Source: an uncultured Oscillospiraceae bacterium (GTDB lineage: Bacteria > Bacillota > Clostridia > Oscillospirales > Oscillospiraceae). Taken from it: a stretch of DNA of 64,000 bases. A model generated the notes under the pieces. The model saw only the letters and a list, made by a program, of their open reading frames with translations. It had not been told where the DNA came from and ran no database searches. The stretch lies in NCBI GenBank assembly GCA_902478785.1, contig CABSMJ010000009.1, positions 49,340 to 113,339 on the forward strand, in the 5' to 3' direction. A program made the position numbers and the translations under genes. Each line of letters begins with the position of its first letter. Position 1 is the first letter of the stretch. This document shows, one piece after another, positions 17,670 through 26,503 of the stretch.

Positions 17670-18422
17670 ATGTTGCATTGCTTTCATCAGACCCTTACCG
17701 ATGACGCCTTCAGTCAGGAGATGGAGGTGACCTTTCCCGGCTGTGACTCCACCCGTCACGCCAAGCTCTCCACCCTCCTGGGCTTTGCCGTGGCCGCAGC
17801 CAGCGGCGACTACGAGGCCCGGGACCTGGGCTATGAAAAGCTCCGGGCCATGGGTCAGGTGTTTTTGCTCTCCCGCCTGCTCCTGACGATCCACCGGACC
17901 CCTCAGCTGGGGGAGATCCTGACCGTGGCCACCTGGGAGGACGGCGTCCGGGGCGTGCAGATGCGCCGGGGCTGCTCCATGACCACCGCCTCCGGAGAGG
18001 TGCTGGTCAGCGCCAGGAGCCAGTGGATCCTGGTGGACCCGGAGAGCCGGAAGATCCTCCGGCCCTCCTGCTTCACCGCCCGGCAGTTCCATCAGCCGGA
18101 CTTTCCCCTGGACTGCCCGGAGTGCGACAAGGTGCTGCCGCCCCGGCAGCAGCTGGAGGAGCTGGGGGAGCATCGGGTGGTCTGGAGCGACCTGGACGGC
18201 AACGGCCACATTTACAGCGGCAACTACGGCGCCATCTTCTGGGACAACCTGCCCGCCGATCTGCAGACCAAGGCCTGCCGGGAGTTCTCCGTCAACTACC
18301 ACAAGGAGGCCACCCTGGGCGAGGAGGTGACCCTCACCGGCTGCCGGGAGGAGAACGGCTACCGTATGGCCGGCACGGGCAACGGGGAGCTGTGCTTCAC
18401 CGCCCGGTGCCGCTTCGCCTGA
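17670..18422 (+). CDS. Acyl-ACP thioesterase
   Basis: A 250-residue double-hotdog protein of the plant FatA/FatB-like family found in anaerobic Bacillota. Typical parts are an N-terminal hotdog with GYEKLRAMGQVFLLSR and TVATWEDG, and a C-terminal one with DLDGNGHIYSGNYGAIFWD, which holds the catalytic Asp/Asn/His region. It releases free fatty acids from acyl carrier protein. The reading frame stays open upstream to 17511, but that stretch covers the promoter, so I use the ATG at 17670 (GAGG 10 nt before). It is probably co-transcribed with the next gene, 24 nt on. Confidence 0.82.
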   Translation: MLHCFHQTLTDDAFSQEMEVTFPGCDSTRHAKLSTLLGFAVAAASGDYEARDLGYEKLRAMGQVFLLSRLLLTIHRTPQLGEILTVATWEDGVRGVQMRRGCSMTTASGEVLVSARSQWILVDPESRKILRPSCFTARQFHQPDFPLDCPECDKVLPPRQQLEELGEHRVVWSDLDGNGHIYSGNYGAIFWDNLPADLQTKACREFSVNYHKEATLGEEVTLTGCREENGYRMAGTGNGELCFTARCRFA

Positions 18423-18446
18423 TACGAGGAAGAAGGGAGCAAGACC

Positions 18447-19007
18447 ATGGCAATCTATCTCATCGACTATGAAAATGTGAATATGGACGGGCTCAAGGGC
18501 ATCCAGGATCTCACAGAGGCGGACCAGGTGTATATCTTTTACAGCGACAACGCCAACAAACTCACCTTCGGCATCCACCAGCAGATCGTGGAGTCCCCGG
18601 CCTGGATTCGGTATGTGAACGCGGAGACCGGGGCCAAGAACGCCCTGGACTTCCAGCTGGCCACCTATCTGGGCTATCTGGTGTCCCAGAGCAGCGCTGA
18701 GCGTTTCTGCCTGGTGTCCAAGGACAGCGGCTTTCAGGCGGTGGTGAAGTTCTGGCAGAAAAAGAAGGTGGACATCCAGCTGGCCTCGGACCTGACAGGC
18801 ACCGACAGCGCCGAGGAGAAGGAAAAGCTCCTGGTGGGCATCCGGGCGGTGCTCTCCGACAAGGAGGAGGCTCCGGCGGTGCTGGAGTTCATCCGCAAGT
18901 ACAAGACCAAGCAAGGCATCAACAATGCCCTGGTGAAAAAGTACGGCAGCAAGGGCGGCGGCGAGATCTACAAGTCCATCAAGCCTCTGTTGGCCGCCAA
19001 AAAGTAA
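18447..19007 (+). CDS. PIN/NYN-like domain protein
   Basis: A 186-residue cytoplasmic protein starting MAIYLIDYENV, the first acidic motif of the NYN/PIN-like nuclease superfamily. Further conserved features are ALDFQLATYLG (a central Asp) and LVSKDSGF (an acidic pair that completes the metal site). The C-terminal 70 residues are Lys-rich and helical, suitable for nucleic-acid binding. A ribonuclease role is predicted from the fold; no target is known. It follows the thioesterase gene with AAGAAGGGAG as ribosome site. Confidence 0.75.
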   Translation: MAIYLIDYENVNMDGLKGIQDLTEADQVYIFYSDNANKLTFGIHQQIVESPAWIRYVNAETGAKNALDFQLATYLGYLVSQSSAERFCLVSKDSGFQAVVKFWQKKKVDIQLASDLTGTDSAEEKEKLLVGIRAVLSDKEEAPAVLEFIRKYKTKQGINNALVKKYGSKGGGEIYKSIKPLLAAKK

Positions 19008-19046
19008 AAAAGACCGGACGGAGCTTTTACTCCGTCCGGCTTTTTT
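19008..19046. terminator. Bidirectional terminator
   Basis: CCGGACGGAG and CTCCGTCCGG stem with A run before and T run after, between convergent genes; it also touches the recG stop codon. Confidence 0.85.
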
Positions 19047-21094
19047 CAGTTCATGGCCCCGGCATTTTTCTCCAGCAGGGCCTGCACCCGCTGGCGGATG
19101 GCCGGGTGAGCAGCAAGGTCCGGGTCCTGCTCCAGCAGAGCTCCGGCGGCGGTCCGGGCCTCCTCCAAGAGCTTTACATCGCAGCTCAGGTCTGCCAGAT
19201 GCAGGGCCGGCAGACCGTGCTGGCGCTGGCCCAGGAAGTCGCCGGGCCCACGGAGCCGCAGGTCCTCCTCGGCAATCTGGAAGCCGTCGTTGGTCCGGGT
19301 CATCACCCGCAGCCGCTGCCGGGTCTCCTCGGTCTTGGGGTCGGAGACCAAAATACAGTAGGACTTGTGGCGGCCCCGGCCCACCCGGCCCCGGAGCTGG
19401 TGGAGCTGGCTCAGGCCGAAGCGCTCGGCGTTTTCCACCACCATCACTGTGGCGTTGGGCACGTCCACACCTACCTCGATGACGGTGGTGGAGACCAGAA
19501 TGTCGCTCTCCCGGGCGGCAAAGGCGGCCATCACCGCCTCCTTCTCCTTGGGTTTCATGCGGCCGTGGAGGAAGCTGACGCGCAGGTCGGGAAACACCTC
19601 CCGCTGGAGCTTTTCGGCGTACTCCCGCACGGCCTTGCGCTCGTCGGGGCCCTCCTCGCCCTCCTCCACCAGGGGGCAGACGATGTAGGCCTGCCGCCCC
19701 TCCTGGATTTGACGGCGGAGGAAGTCATAGAGCCTGGGGTGGTAGCTGCTGCCCACGGCGAAGGTGTCGATCTTCTGCCGCCCGGGGGGCAGCTGGTCGA
19801 TGACGGAGATGTCCAGGTCTCCGTAGAGGATCAGCGCCAGGGTCCGGGGAATCGGGGTGGCGGACATGACCAGGATGTGGGTGCCCTGGCCCTTTTTGGA
19901 GAGGGCCGAGCGCTGCTGGACGCCGAAGCGGTGCTGCTCATCGGTGATGACCAGCCCCAGGTCCCGGTAGGCCACATCCTGGGAGATCAGGGCGTGGGTG
20001 CCGATGATGAGGTCGATGTCCCCGGTGGAGAGGGCCTCCAGGAGCTCCTTGCGCCGCTTGCCCTTTACGGAACCGGTCAGCAGGGCGCACCGAAGGCCCA
20101 GGGGCTCCAGCAGGGGAGAGAGGCCCTGGAAGTGCTGCTCGGCCAGGATCTCGGTGGGGGCCATCAGGGCTGCCTGGCGGCCGTTTTTGACCATGAAGTA
20201 GGCGCAGGCGGCGGCCACCATGGTCTTGCCGGAGCCCACATCGCCCTGACACAGGCGGTTCATGGGCCGGCCGGAGCGCAGATCCCCCAATGCCTCGTCC
20301 ACGCAGCGGCGCTGGGCTGCCGTCAGAGAAAAGGGCAGGGCCTCCAAAAAGGGCGTCAGGTCCACGTCCCGGCAGGGAGGGACCCGGTCCCCGGTCCGCC
20401 GGGTCCGCAGACGACCCAGGGCCAGGGAGAGCAAAAACAGCTCCTCGAACACCAGTCGCCGCCGGGCGATGGTCAGGGCCTGCTCGTCGGCGGGGAAGTG
20501 GATGTTCTGGTAGGCGTACTCTACTCGGCACAGCCCCTGGGCCAGGCGCAGCTCGTCCGGCAGCAGGTCCGGCAGCAGCTCGCTGCAGGCGGCAAGCCCC
20601 TGGGTCACCGCCCGGCGCAGCAGGGTCTGGGACACGCCGGCAGTGAGGGGATACACAGGCACGATGCGCCCGGTGACCTCCCCCTTGCCCTCCGGCTCCG
20701 CCGCCGGGTTGTTCATCTGCCGGCGCAGGAGATTGCCCTCCGCCCGGCCGAAAAAGACGTAGGTCTGGCCCTCGTGGAACTCGTTTTTCCGGTAGGCTTG
20801 GTTGAAATAGGTGATGTCCAGGGCGCCGGTCTCGTCCACTGCCCGGAACTTCACCAGCTCCAGCCCCTTGCGGATGCGGCTGAGGGTGGGCGGCGCGGCC
20901 ACCATGGCCCGGACGCAGGCGCTCTGGCCCGGCTGGAGCTGGGCGATGGTGCACACCTCCCGGCGGTCCTCATAGCTGCGGGGGAAGTAGGACACCAAGT
21001 CCTCCAGGGTGGTCACGCCCACTTTCTGCAGGGCCTTGGCCCGCTGGGGGCCGATGCCTTTGATATACTGTATGTCGGTGGAAAGCTCCGCCAT
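19046..21094 (-). CDS. recG: ATP-dependent DNA helicase RecG
   Basis: A 682-residue helicase of normal RecG length. The N-terminal wedge/OB domain begins with IKGIGPQRAKAL. Motor motifs are GDVGSGKTMVA (Walker A), ITDEQHRFG (DExH), SATPIPRTLAL, and in the second half STTVIEVGVDVPNA and QLRGRVGRG. RecG remodels stalled forks and Holliday junctions. Start at the ATG behind AAAGGAGG; an upstream in-frame extension has no ribosome site. Own promoter at 21132-21160. Confidence 0.96.
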   Translation of the reverse strand: MAELSTDIQYIKGIGPQRAKALQKVGVTTLEDLVSYFPRSYEDRREVCTIAQLQPGQSACVRAMVAAPPTLSRIRKGLELVKFRAVDETGALDITYFNQAYRKNEFHEGQTYVFFGRAEGNLLRRQMNNPAAEPEGKGEVTGRIVPVYPLTAGVSQTLLRRAVTQGLAACSELLPDLLPDELRLAQGLCRVEYAYQNIHFPADEQALTIARRRLVFEELFLLSLALGRLRTRRTGDRVPPCRDVDLTPFLEALPFSLTAAQRRCVDEALGDLRSGRPMNRLCQGDVGSGKTMVAAACAYFMVKNGRQAALMAPTEILAEQHFQGLSPLLEPLGLRCALLTGSVKGKRRKELLEALSTGDIDLIIGTHALISQDVAYRDLGLVITDEQHRFGVQQRSALSKKGQGTHILVMSATPIPRTLALILYGDLDISVIDQLPPGRQKIDTFAVGSSYHPRLYDFLRRQIQEGRQAYIVCPLVEEGEEGPDERKAVREYAEKLQREVFPDLRVSFLHGRMKPKEKEAVMAAFAARESDILVSTTVIEVGVDVPNATVMVVENAERFGLSQLHQLRGRVGRGRHKSYCILVSDPKTEETRQRLRVMTRTNDGFQIAEEDLRLRGPGDFLGQRQHGLPALHLADLSCDVKLLEEARTAAGALLEQDPDLAAHPAIRQRVQALLEKNAGAMN

Positions 21095-21131
21095 GGGGCC
21101 GCCTCCTTTCCTATAAGGGTACGTTTGTTCT

Positions 21132-21160
21132 ATTATAAAGGATAGGGAGGGAAAAAACAA
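21132..21160 (-). promoter_or_regulatory. Sigma-A promoter for recG
   Basis: TTGTTT, 17-nt spacer, TATAAT on the minus strand, about 40 nt before the start codon. Confidence 0.65.
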
Positions 21161-21179
21161 TGCGCCTTTTGTGAAAGAA

Positions 21180-21205
21180 TGTAACGAATGGATACCCGGC
21201 GCGTC
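21180..21205 (+). promoter_or_regulatory. ECF-type promoter of the sigma gene (likely autoregulated)
   Basis: TGTAAC, 16-nt spacer, CGTC: the pattern of ECF sigma promoters in Bacillus (SigM/SigX/SigW type). It ends 24 nt before the sigma start codon. Autoregulation is inferred. Confidence 0.65.
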
Positions 21206-21229
21206 TTATGAAAGTAAGGAGGTGAGGGA

Positions 21230-21700
21230 ATGCCGGAATTTGAGGAGATCTACCAGGCGTATTTTGCCGATGTGTACCGCTATGTCTTAGCCCTGAGCCG
21301 GGACGCGCAGGTGGCGGAGGAGGTGACCCAGGAGACCTTTTTCCGGGCCCTCACCGCCATTGACAGCTTCCGGGGCCAGTGCCAGCTGCGGGTGTGGCTG
21401 TGCCAGATTGCCCGGAACCAGTATCTGTCCCTGTGCCGGGAGCGAAAGCGGTTTGGGGAGCCGTCAAAAGAGCAGGGGGATGGAGGCATGGAGGAGGCCC
21501 TTGCGGACCGGGACACCGCCCGGCAGCTCCACCGTCTGCTCCACGATTTGCCGGAGCCCTACAAGGAGGTCTTTTCCCTGCGGACCTTCGGGGAGCTGCC
21601 CTTTGCCCAGATCGGAGAGCTGTTCGGCAAGACGGAGAGCTGGGCCCGGGTCACCTATTTCCGGGCTCGGCAAAAGCTGAAGGAGGCGTTAAAGACATGA
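21230..21700 (+). CDS. ECF-family RNA polymerase sigma factor
   Basis: A 156-residue sigma-70 protein. Region 2 shows YQAYFADVYRYVL and EEVTQETFFRAL; region 4 shows LPEPYKEVFSLRTFGELPFAQIGELFG, a helix-turn-helix that reads the -35 box. It should direct transcription of envelope-stress genes when released from the anti-sigma factor encoded next, which overlaps it by 4 nt (ATGA). AAGGAGGTGA is an excellent ribosome site. Confidence 0.92.
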   Translation: MPEFEEIYQAYFADVYRYVLALSRDAQVAEEVTQETFFRALTAIDSFRGQCQLRVWLCQIARNQYLSLCRERKRFGEPSKEQGDGGMEEALADRDTARQLHRLLHDLPEPYKEVFSLRTFGELPFAQIGELFGKTESWARVTYFRARQKLKEALKT

Positions 21701-22389
21701 ACTGCGGCATCATTCAGGATCTGCTGCCCCTGTACCACGACGGCGTGTGCTCGCCGGAGAGCCGGGCGGCGGTGGAGGCGCATCTGCGGGAGTGTCCGGC
21801 CTGCCGAGAGGCCCTGGAGGCCATGGACGCGCCGCTGCCTCCGGCGGAGGCGGCTGTCCCCGACGACGCGGCGGCAGTGCGGCGGCTGTCCCGGGAGTGG
21901 CGGAAGGGCAGAAGGCGGTCTTTGTGGAAGGGGGCACTCCTGGCTCTGGCGCTGTGCGCGGCGGTAGTGGGCGGCCTCTGGGCATTGAACACCTGGACGG
22001 TGCTTCCTGTGGACAGCGGTGCATATGAGGTGCGGGCCTACCAGCTGGAGGACGGAAGAGTGGGGATCCGCTGGAGCATGGACGAGAGCGGCTGGTATCT
22101 GCTGGACTGGCAGGAGGAGGCCGACGGCGTCCACTGGTACCTGAAGCGCCCTTTGCTGCACATCGCGGCACTGGACTTTGACCACAGGTATGGCCACGGC
22201 GGCGATGCGTTGTTCTCCCAGGAGGACGCCATGGGAACCCAGGCGCTGTACTTCGGCTTGGGGGAGGACGCCCTTTTGCTGTGGCAGGAGGGGGAACAGG
22301 TAGACCTGCCTGCCGCTACCCAGGCGGAAGCCTCATTGTGGGCACCGCTTCAGGAGGTTCCTGCCGGAGAAGAGGATTGTTTTTCGTAA
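21697..22389 (+). CDS. Anti-sigma factor with zinc-finger (HxxxCxxC) and membrane anchor
   Basis: A 230-residue single-pass protein. The cytoplasmic N-terminus is a ZAS-type anti-sigma domain (MNCGIIQDLLPLYHDG, HLRECPAC). A membrane helix lies near residues 78-98, and about 130 residues lie outside; this outer domain has no family I recognise. It should hold the ECF sigma inactive until a signal outside the cell changes it. Overlap with the sigma gene suggests translational coupling. Confidence 0.85.
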   Translation: MNCGIIQDLLPLYHDGVCSPESRAAVEAHLRECPACREALEAMDAPLPPAEAAVPDDAAAVRRLSREWRKGRRRSLWKGALLALALCAAVVGGLWALNTWTVLPVDSGAYEVRAYQLEDGRVGIRWSMDESGWYLLDWQEEADGVHWYLKRPLLHIAALDFDHRYGHGGDALFSQEDAMGTQALYFGLGEDALLLWQEGEQVDLPAATQAEASLWAPLQEVPAGEEDCFS

Positions 22390-22415
22390 GGCCCATTTCC
22401 TACGCCGAAAAGGAA

Positions 22416-22450
22416 AGCGTCCGCCGAAGAAATTCGGCGGACGCTGTTTT
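22416..22450. terminator. Bidirectional terminator
   Basis: Perfect 13-bp stem AGCGTCCGCCGAA / TTCGGCGGACGCT with GAAA loop and TTTTT after it, between convergent genes. Confidence 0.85.
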
Positions 22451-22461
22451 TGCTCAATATA

Positions 22462-22959
22462 TTAGAGACTTTCGTTACTATATTCCACAAAACGGAAGGT
22501 GAGACCGTTTTCAGTGATGGGCTCAGACTCCGAGACCAGCTTCCAGTCCGGGGATTTGTCCAGGTTGGGGAAGAAGGTGTCGGCGTCCCCCACCGCTGCG
22601 TCCACCCGGGTGACATAGGCCCGGTGGCACTGTGGCAGGAGGGCGGTGTAGACGCTGCCGCCGCCGATGACCCACACCTTCTCCTGGGGCAGCTGGGAGA
22701 TGAGGGCGCGGCAGTCCTCTGGGTCGGAGACCACCTCCACCCCGTCCCGCTGGAAATCGGGATTGCGGGTGATGACGATGTTGCGGCGATTGGGCAGGGG
22801 CTTTCCGCCGGGGAAGGAATCCAGCGTCCGGCGGCCCATCAGAAGTGTGCCTCCCGTAGTTAGGGTGCGGAAATACTTCATATCCGTGGGCAGGGAGAAC
22901 AGCAGTCCGTTGTCTTTTCCGATGGCCCAGTTGCGGTCCACAATGACGATGGCATTCAT
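22462..22959 (-). CDS. folA: Dihydrofolate reductase
   Basis: A 165-residue DHFR. Landmarks are AIVIVDRNWAIGKDNGLLF, TDMKYFRTLTTGG, LLMGRRTLDSFPGGKPLPNRRNI (NADPH site) and WVIGGGSVY. It regenerates tetrahydrofolate from the dihydrofolate released by thymidylate synthase, whose gene lies 100 nt upstream on the same strand. Start chosen at the ATG behind GGAGGG. Confidence 0.95.
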   Translation of the reverse strand: MNAIVIVDRNWAIGKDNGLLFSLPTDMKYFRTLTTGGTLLMGRRTLDSFPGGKPLPNRRNIVITRNPDFQRDGVEVVSDPEDCRALISQLPQEKVWVIGGGSVYTALLPQCHRAYVTRVDAAVGDADTFFPNLDKSPDWKLVSESEPITENGLTFRFVEYSNESL

Positions 22960-23059
22960 ACAAAAACCCTCCATGCGCCGCTTGGCGCTCAAATCAAGGA
23001 TAGGGCCTCCGTCGGGGCGGAGGCGCCTGGAGCCGTCTGCCGGAGGCCGGCGGCGGATG

Positions 23060-23890
23060 TTATATGGCAATGGGGATGGTGTCGGTAAAGGGGGCGGGGG
23101 TATAGCCCTCCAAGGAGAAGCTTTCCCGGGTAAAGGCATAAAAATCCCTCACCTGGGGATCTATGGTAAACTTGGGCGCCGGAGAGGGCGTCTGGGTCAG
23201 CATCTTCTCGATGATGGGGACGTGCCGGTCGTAGATGTGGGCGTCGGCGATGACGTGGACCAGCTCTCCGGGGACCAGGCCGCTGACCTGGGCAAACATA
23301 TGCACTAAAATGGCGTACTGCACCACATTCCAGTTGTTGGCGGCCAGCATATCCTGGCTGCGCTGGTTCAAAATGGCGTTGAGGACGTTGCCGGAGACGT
23401 TGAAGGTCATGGAGTAGGCGCAGGGGTACAGGTTCATCTCGTGCAGATCCTGGAAGTTGTAAAGGTTGGTCATGATGCGGCGGGAGGCAGGGTTATGTTT
23501 GAGGTCATAGAGTACCCGGTCCACCTGGTCCATATCCCCCTCGGGGTAGTGGTGCTTCACGCCCAGCTGATAGCCGTAGGCCTTGCCGATGGAGCCGTCC
23601 TCGTCGGCCCACTGGTCCCAGATATGGGCGTTGAGATCGTGGATGTTGTTGGACTTCTTCTGCCAGATCCACAGCAGTTCATCCACCGCGGTCTTCCAGT
23701 AGGTCCGCCGCAGGGTGAGGATGGGAAACTCCGCTTGCAGGTCATAGCGGTTGACGATTCCGAATTTCTTGATGGTGTGGGCAGGGGTGCCGTCCTCCCA
23801 TCTGGGGCGGACCGGCAGATCGGTGTCCCACACGCCGTGGTCCAGAATATCCCGGCAGTTGCGGATAAAGAGCGCATCGGCGTGGCTCAT
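23060..23890 (-). CDS. thyA: Thymidylate synthase
   Basis: A 276-residue ThyA-family enzyme that makes dTMP from dUMP with methylene-tetrahydrofolate. The catalytic Cys is in LYPCAYSMTF, followed by NQRSQDMLAANNWN (dUMP phosphate Arg, and the Asn that selects dUMP) and HIYDRH. The sequence around the Cys (PCAY rather than PCH) resembles the Bacillus/phage phi3T branch. Ribosome site AAAGGAGAGG. It leads a thyA-folA operon. Confidence 0.92.
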   Translation of the reverse strand: MSHADALFIRNCRDILDHGVWDTDLPVRPRWEDGTPAHTIKKFGIVNRYDLQAEFPILTLRRTYWKTAVDELLWIWQKKSNNIHDLNAHIWDQWADEDGSIGKAYGYQLGVKHHYPEGDMDQVDRVLYDLKHNPASRRIMTNLYNFQDLHEMNLYPCAYSMTFNVSGNVLNAILNQRSQDMLAANNWNVVQYAILVHMFAQVSGLVPGELVHVIADAHIYDRHVPIIEKMLTQTPSPAPKFTIDPQVRDFYAFTRESFSLEGYTPAPFTDTIPIAI

Positions 23891-23932
23891 GGCGGCCTCT
23901 CCTTTTCGACATTTTATTGGCGATTGCTTCAC

Positions 23933-23961
23933 ATTTTAGCACGAATGCCCACCCCACGCAA
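23933..23961 (-). promoter_or_regulatory. Sigma-A promoter for thyA-folA
   Basis: TTGCGT, 17-nt spacer, TAAAAT on the minus strand, about 40 nt from the start codon. Confidence 0.6.
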
Positions 23962-24040
23962 GACCAAACAGGCCTTAACAGCTCCGGCCGATTTCACAAA
24001 AACAGCCAAGAAACCAGAGAGATTTTAGAGCTTTATTGCC

Positions 24041-24069
24041 TTGTTATCCATTTGGAATTGCGATATGAT
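24041..24069 (+). promoter_or_regulatory. Sigma-A promoter for the AraC-type regulator
   Basis: TTGTTA, 17-nt spacer, TATGAT, ahead of AAAGGAGGA and the start codon. Confidence 0.65.
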
Positions 24070-24107
24070 TAACTCTACGTAAAGAATCCGCAAAGGAGGA
24101 CAGACCG

Positions 24108-24956
24108 ATGTTGGACCGCAGCGAGGTGGGAAGACGGGGTTACCTCCATGAAAATTTTCGCCTGTTCCATCTGAAGGACTCCCGGGCGGAGAAAATGGAG
24201 TACCACTATCACGAGTTTGACAAGATCATCCTGCTGCTGAGCGGCCGGGTGACCTATGTGGTGGAGGGCGTGAGCTACTTCCTCCGGCCTTGGGACATTC
24301 TGCTGGTGCAGCACAACATGATCCATGTGCCCCGCATCGACCCCTCGGAGCCCTATGAGCGGATCGTTTTGTGGCTCAACGCCGACTATCTGGAGCGCAG
24401 CAGCACCCCGGGGCAGAGCCTGAGTACCTGCTTTGATGTGGCCCGGCAGCGGGGGTTCCACCTGCTGCGCCAGCCCACGGAGCGGCGGCTGGAGTATATG
24501 CGCTTGATCCGCCAGCTGGAGGAGGCTCTGCGGGATGAACAGTTCGGCCATGAGCTGCTGGCCAACACCACCTTTTTGCAGTTACTCATCGCCATCAACC
24601 GGGACATCCTGCAAGACCGCACCGCCGAGGACACGGCCACCTACCGCTGTGACCCCAAGATGGAGGAGATTTTGCGCTACATTGCCGCTCATCTGGAGGA
24701 GGAGCTGTCAGTGGAGGCTTTGGCCGGCCGGTTTTACCTCAGCCGGTACTATCTCATGCACCGCTTCAAGGCTATTACCGGTTATACGGTCCACCAGTAT
24801 ATCAGCCAAAAGCGCCTTTTGCGGGCGGGGGAGCTGATTCGGGCGGGCACACCGGTGATGAAGGCGGCGGAGGCCGTGGGCTTCCGGGAGTACTCCACCT
24901 TCCTGCGGGCCTTTCAAAATACGTTCCATGTGAGCCCTCGGGAGTTTCACAAGTAA
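24108..24956 (+). CDS. AraC-family transcriptional regulator with cupin sensor domain
   Basis: A 282-residue regulator. The N-terminal half is an AraC-type cupin (YHYHEFDKIILLLSG, VEGVSYFLRPWDILLV) that probably binds a small ligand. The C-terminal 100 residues hold two helix-turn-helix motifs (LSVEALAGRFYLSRYYLMHRF, AAEAVGFREYSTFLRAF). The MATE pump gene follows 89 nt downstream on the same strand, so the pump is a reasonable target; the ligand is unknown. Confidence 0.88.
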   Translation: MLDRSEVGRRGYLHENFRLFHLKDSRAEKMEYHYHEFDKIILLLSGRVTYVVEGVSYFLRPWDILLVQHNMIHVPRIDPSEPYERIVLWLNADYLERSSTPGQSLSTCFDVARQRGFHLLRQPTERRLEYMRLIRQLEEALRDEQFGHELLANTTFLQLLIAINRDILQDRTAEDTATYRCDPKMEEILRYIAAHLEEELSVEALAGRFYLSRYYLMHRFKAITGYTVHQYISQKRLLRAGELIRAGTPVMKAAEAVGFREYSTFLRAFQNTFHVSPREFHK

Positions 24957-24981
24957 ATGGGCAGGGCAGCGCCCAATCTGC

Positions 24982-25010
24982 AGCGGGGCACCAGATGGTG
25001 CTCCGCTTTG
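24982..25010 (+). other. Inverted repeat between araC-type gene and MATE gene
   Basis: AGCGGGGCACCA and TGGTGCTCCGCT pair with one G-T wobble across a 2-nt centre. Only TTT follows, so it is either a weak terminator or a dyad binding site. Confidence 0.45.
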
Positions 25011-25045
25011 CTGCCAATCCAAAATGAAGCAAGGAGACGGAGGAA

Positions 25046-26395
25046 ATGGAAGAGCGGTTATCGGTCAATTTCTCGCGCAAGGACCTGCGCAAGCTGCTGA
25101 TCCCCCTGGTGATCGAGCAGCTTCTGGCCATCACCGTGGGCCTGGCGGATTCGCTGATGGTGGCTCAGGTGGGCGAGGCGGCGGTGTCCGCCGTGTCGCT
25201 GGTGGACTCGGTGAACATTCTGCTCATCAACGTCTTTGCCGCCCTGGGCACCGGCGGTGCCGTGGTGGCGGGTCAGTTCATCGGCCGGCGGGAGATGGAG
25301 AAGGCCAACCGCTCGGCCATGCAGCTGCTGTTGTTCATGCTGGAGGTATCCGTGGGCATCACGATTCTGGTCTACCTCCTCAAGGGCTTCATCCTCAACG
25401 TGGTATTCGGAGACATTGAGCCGGATGTGGCCGCCTACTGCAATACCTATTTTATGATCGTGGAGGGCTCCACGCCCTTCCTGGCCATTTACAGTGCCGG
25501 CGCGGCGCTGTTCCGGGTCATGGGCAACGCCAGCATCTCCATGAAGGTCTCCCTGGTGATGAACACCGTCAACGTGGTGGGCAACGGCATTCTGGTCTTT
25601 GGCCTCCACCGGGGCGTGGAAGGCGTGGCTATCCCCACCTTTGTCTCCCGTGTGGTGGCGGCGGTGCTGATGGTGGTGCTGCTGCGCAACCCCAAGCTGC
25701 CGCTGCATCTGGAGCACTTCCAGTTCCACCATGAAAAGGTGATGATTAAGAACATCCTCCTCTTCGGTGTGCCCAACGGAGTGGAGAACAGCATGTTCCA
25801 GCTGGGAAAGATCCTGCTTTTGTCGGTGGTCTCCGCCCTGGGCACCGCCTCCGTTGCGGCCAACGCCATCTGCAACACCATCTGCAACTTCCAGATCCTG
25901 CCCGGCCAGGCCATCGGCCTGGGTATGGTGACGGTGGTGGCCCGGTGCGTGGGCGCCGGGGACTATGACCGAGCCCGGTACTACACCAGAAAGCTCATGC
26001 GCTATACCTATATTTTTATGTTTTTGAGCTGCCTGCTGGTCTTGTTCCTGATGCCCTTCATTCTGGACCTGTACAACGCCTCCGATGAGGCCTCGGGTTA
26101 CGCCATGCGCATCATTCAGACCCACACGGTGACGGCCATCCTGATCTGGCCTCTGGCCTTTACGCTGCCCAACGCCCTGCGGGCCGCAGGCGATACCCGC
26201 TTCACCATGCTCACCTCCTCGGTGTCCATGTGGCTGTTCCGGGTGATGCTGGGCGTGGCCATGGTCCGGTGGATGGACCTGGGCGTGGTGGGCATCTGGT
26301 ATGCCATGTTCGTGGACTGGGCGGTCCGCATGGTCATCTTCGTGATCCGCTATCGGGGCCACCGGTGGGAGATCTCCCGGCTCCAGGACGAATGA
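25046..26395 (+). CDS. MATE family efflux transporter
   Basis: A 449-residue, twelve-helix MATE/NorM-like pump. Typical segments are IEQLLAITVGLADSLMV near the start, GTGGAVVAGQFIG, and in the second half GVPNGVENSMFQLGK and LRAAGDTRFTM. It exports drugs or metabolites using a Na+ or H+ gradient. AGACGGAGGAA precedes the ATG. Probably regulated by the AraC-type gene before it. Confidence 0.9.
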   Translation: MEERLSVNFSRKDLRKLLIPLVIEQLLAITVGLADSLMVAQVGEAAVSAVSLVDSVNILLINVFAALGTGGAVVAGQFIGRREMEKANRSAMQLLLFMLEVSVGITILVYLLKGFILNVVFGDIEPDVAAYCNTYFMIVEGSTPFLAIYSAGAALFRVMGNASISMKVSLVMNTVNVVGNGILVFGLHRGVEGVAIPTFVSRVVAAVLMVVLLRNPKLPLHLEHFQFHHEKVMIKNILLFGVPNGVENSMFQLGKILLLSVVSALGTASVAANAICNTICNFQILPGQAIGLGMVTVVARCVGAGDYDRARYYTRKLMRYTYIFMFLSCLLVLFLMPFILDLYNASDEASGYAMRIIQTHTVTAILIWPLAFTLPNALRAAGDTRFTMLTSSVSMWLFRVMLGVAMVRWMDLGVVGIWYAMFVDWAVRMVIFVIRYRGHRWEISRLQDE

Positions 26396-26427
26396 GGGAA
26401 TCGTTTACCTGCCCTTAACCAATCTCA

Positions 26428-26460
26428 AAAGCCGCTCCGCTTGCCAGCGGGGCGGCTTTA
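26428..26460 (+). terminator. Intrinsic terminator
   Basis: AAAGCCGCTCCGCT stem paired with AGCGGGGCGGCTTT (one wobble) after the MATE gene. Confidence 0.8.
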
Positions 26461-26503
26461 TGCTATCCTGTTACCGCGCGAATGATACAAAAGGAGGGGC
26501 CCT

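Noticed and set aside
19106..21145. Plus-strand frame opposite recG
   Set aside because: RecG is complete with all helicase motifs on the minus strand; the plus-strand translation is His/Gly/Gln-rich nonsense.
24982..25010. Full transcription terminator between the AraC-type and MATE genes
   Set aside because: The inverted repeat is clear but the loop is only 2 nt and the T run is three bases, so a firm terminator call is not justified.
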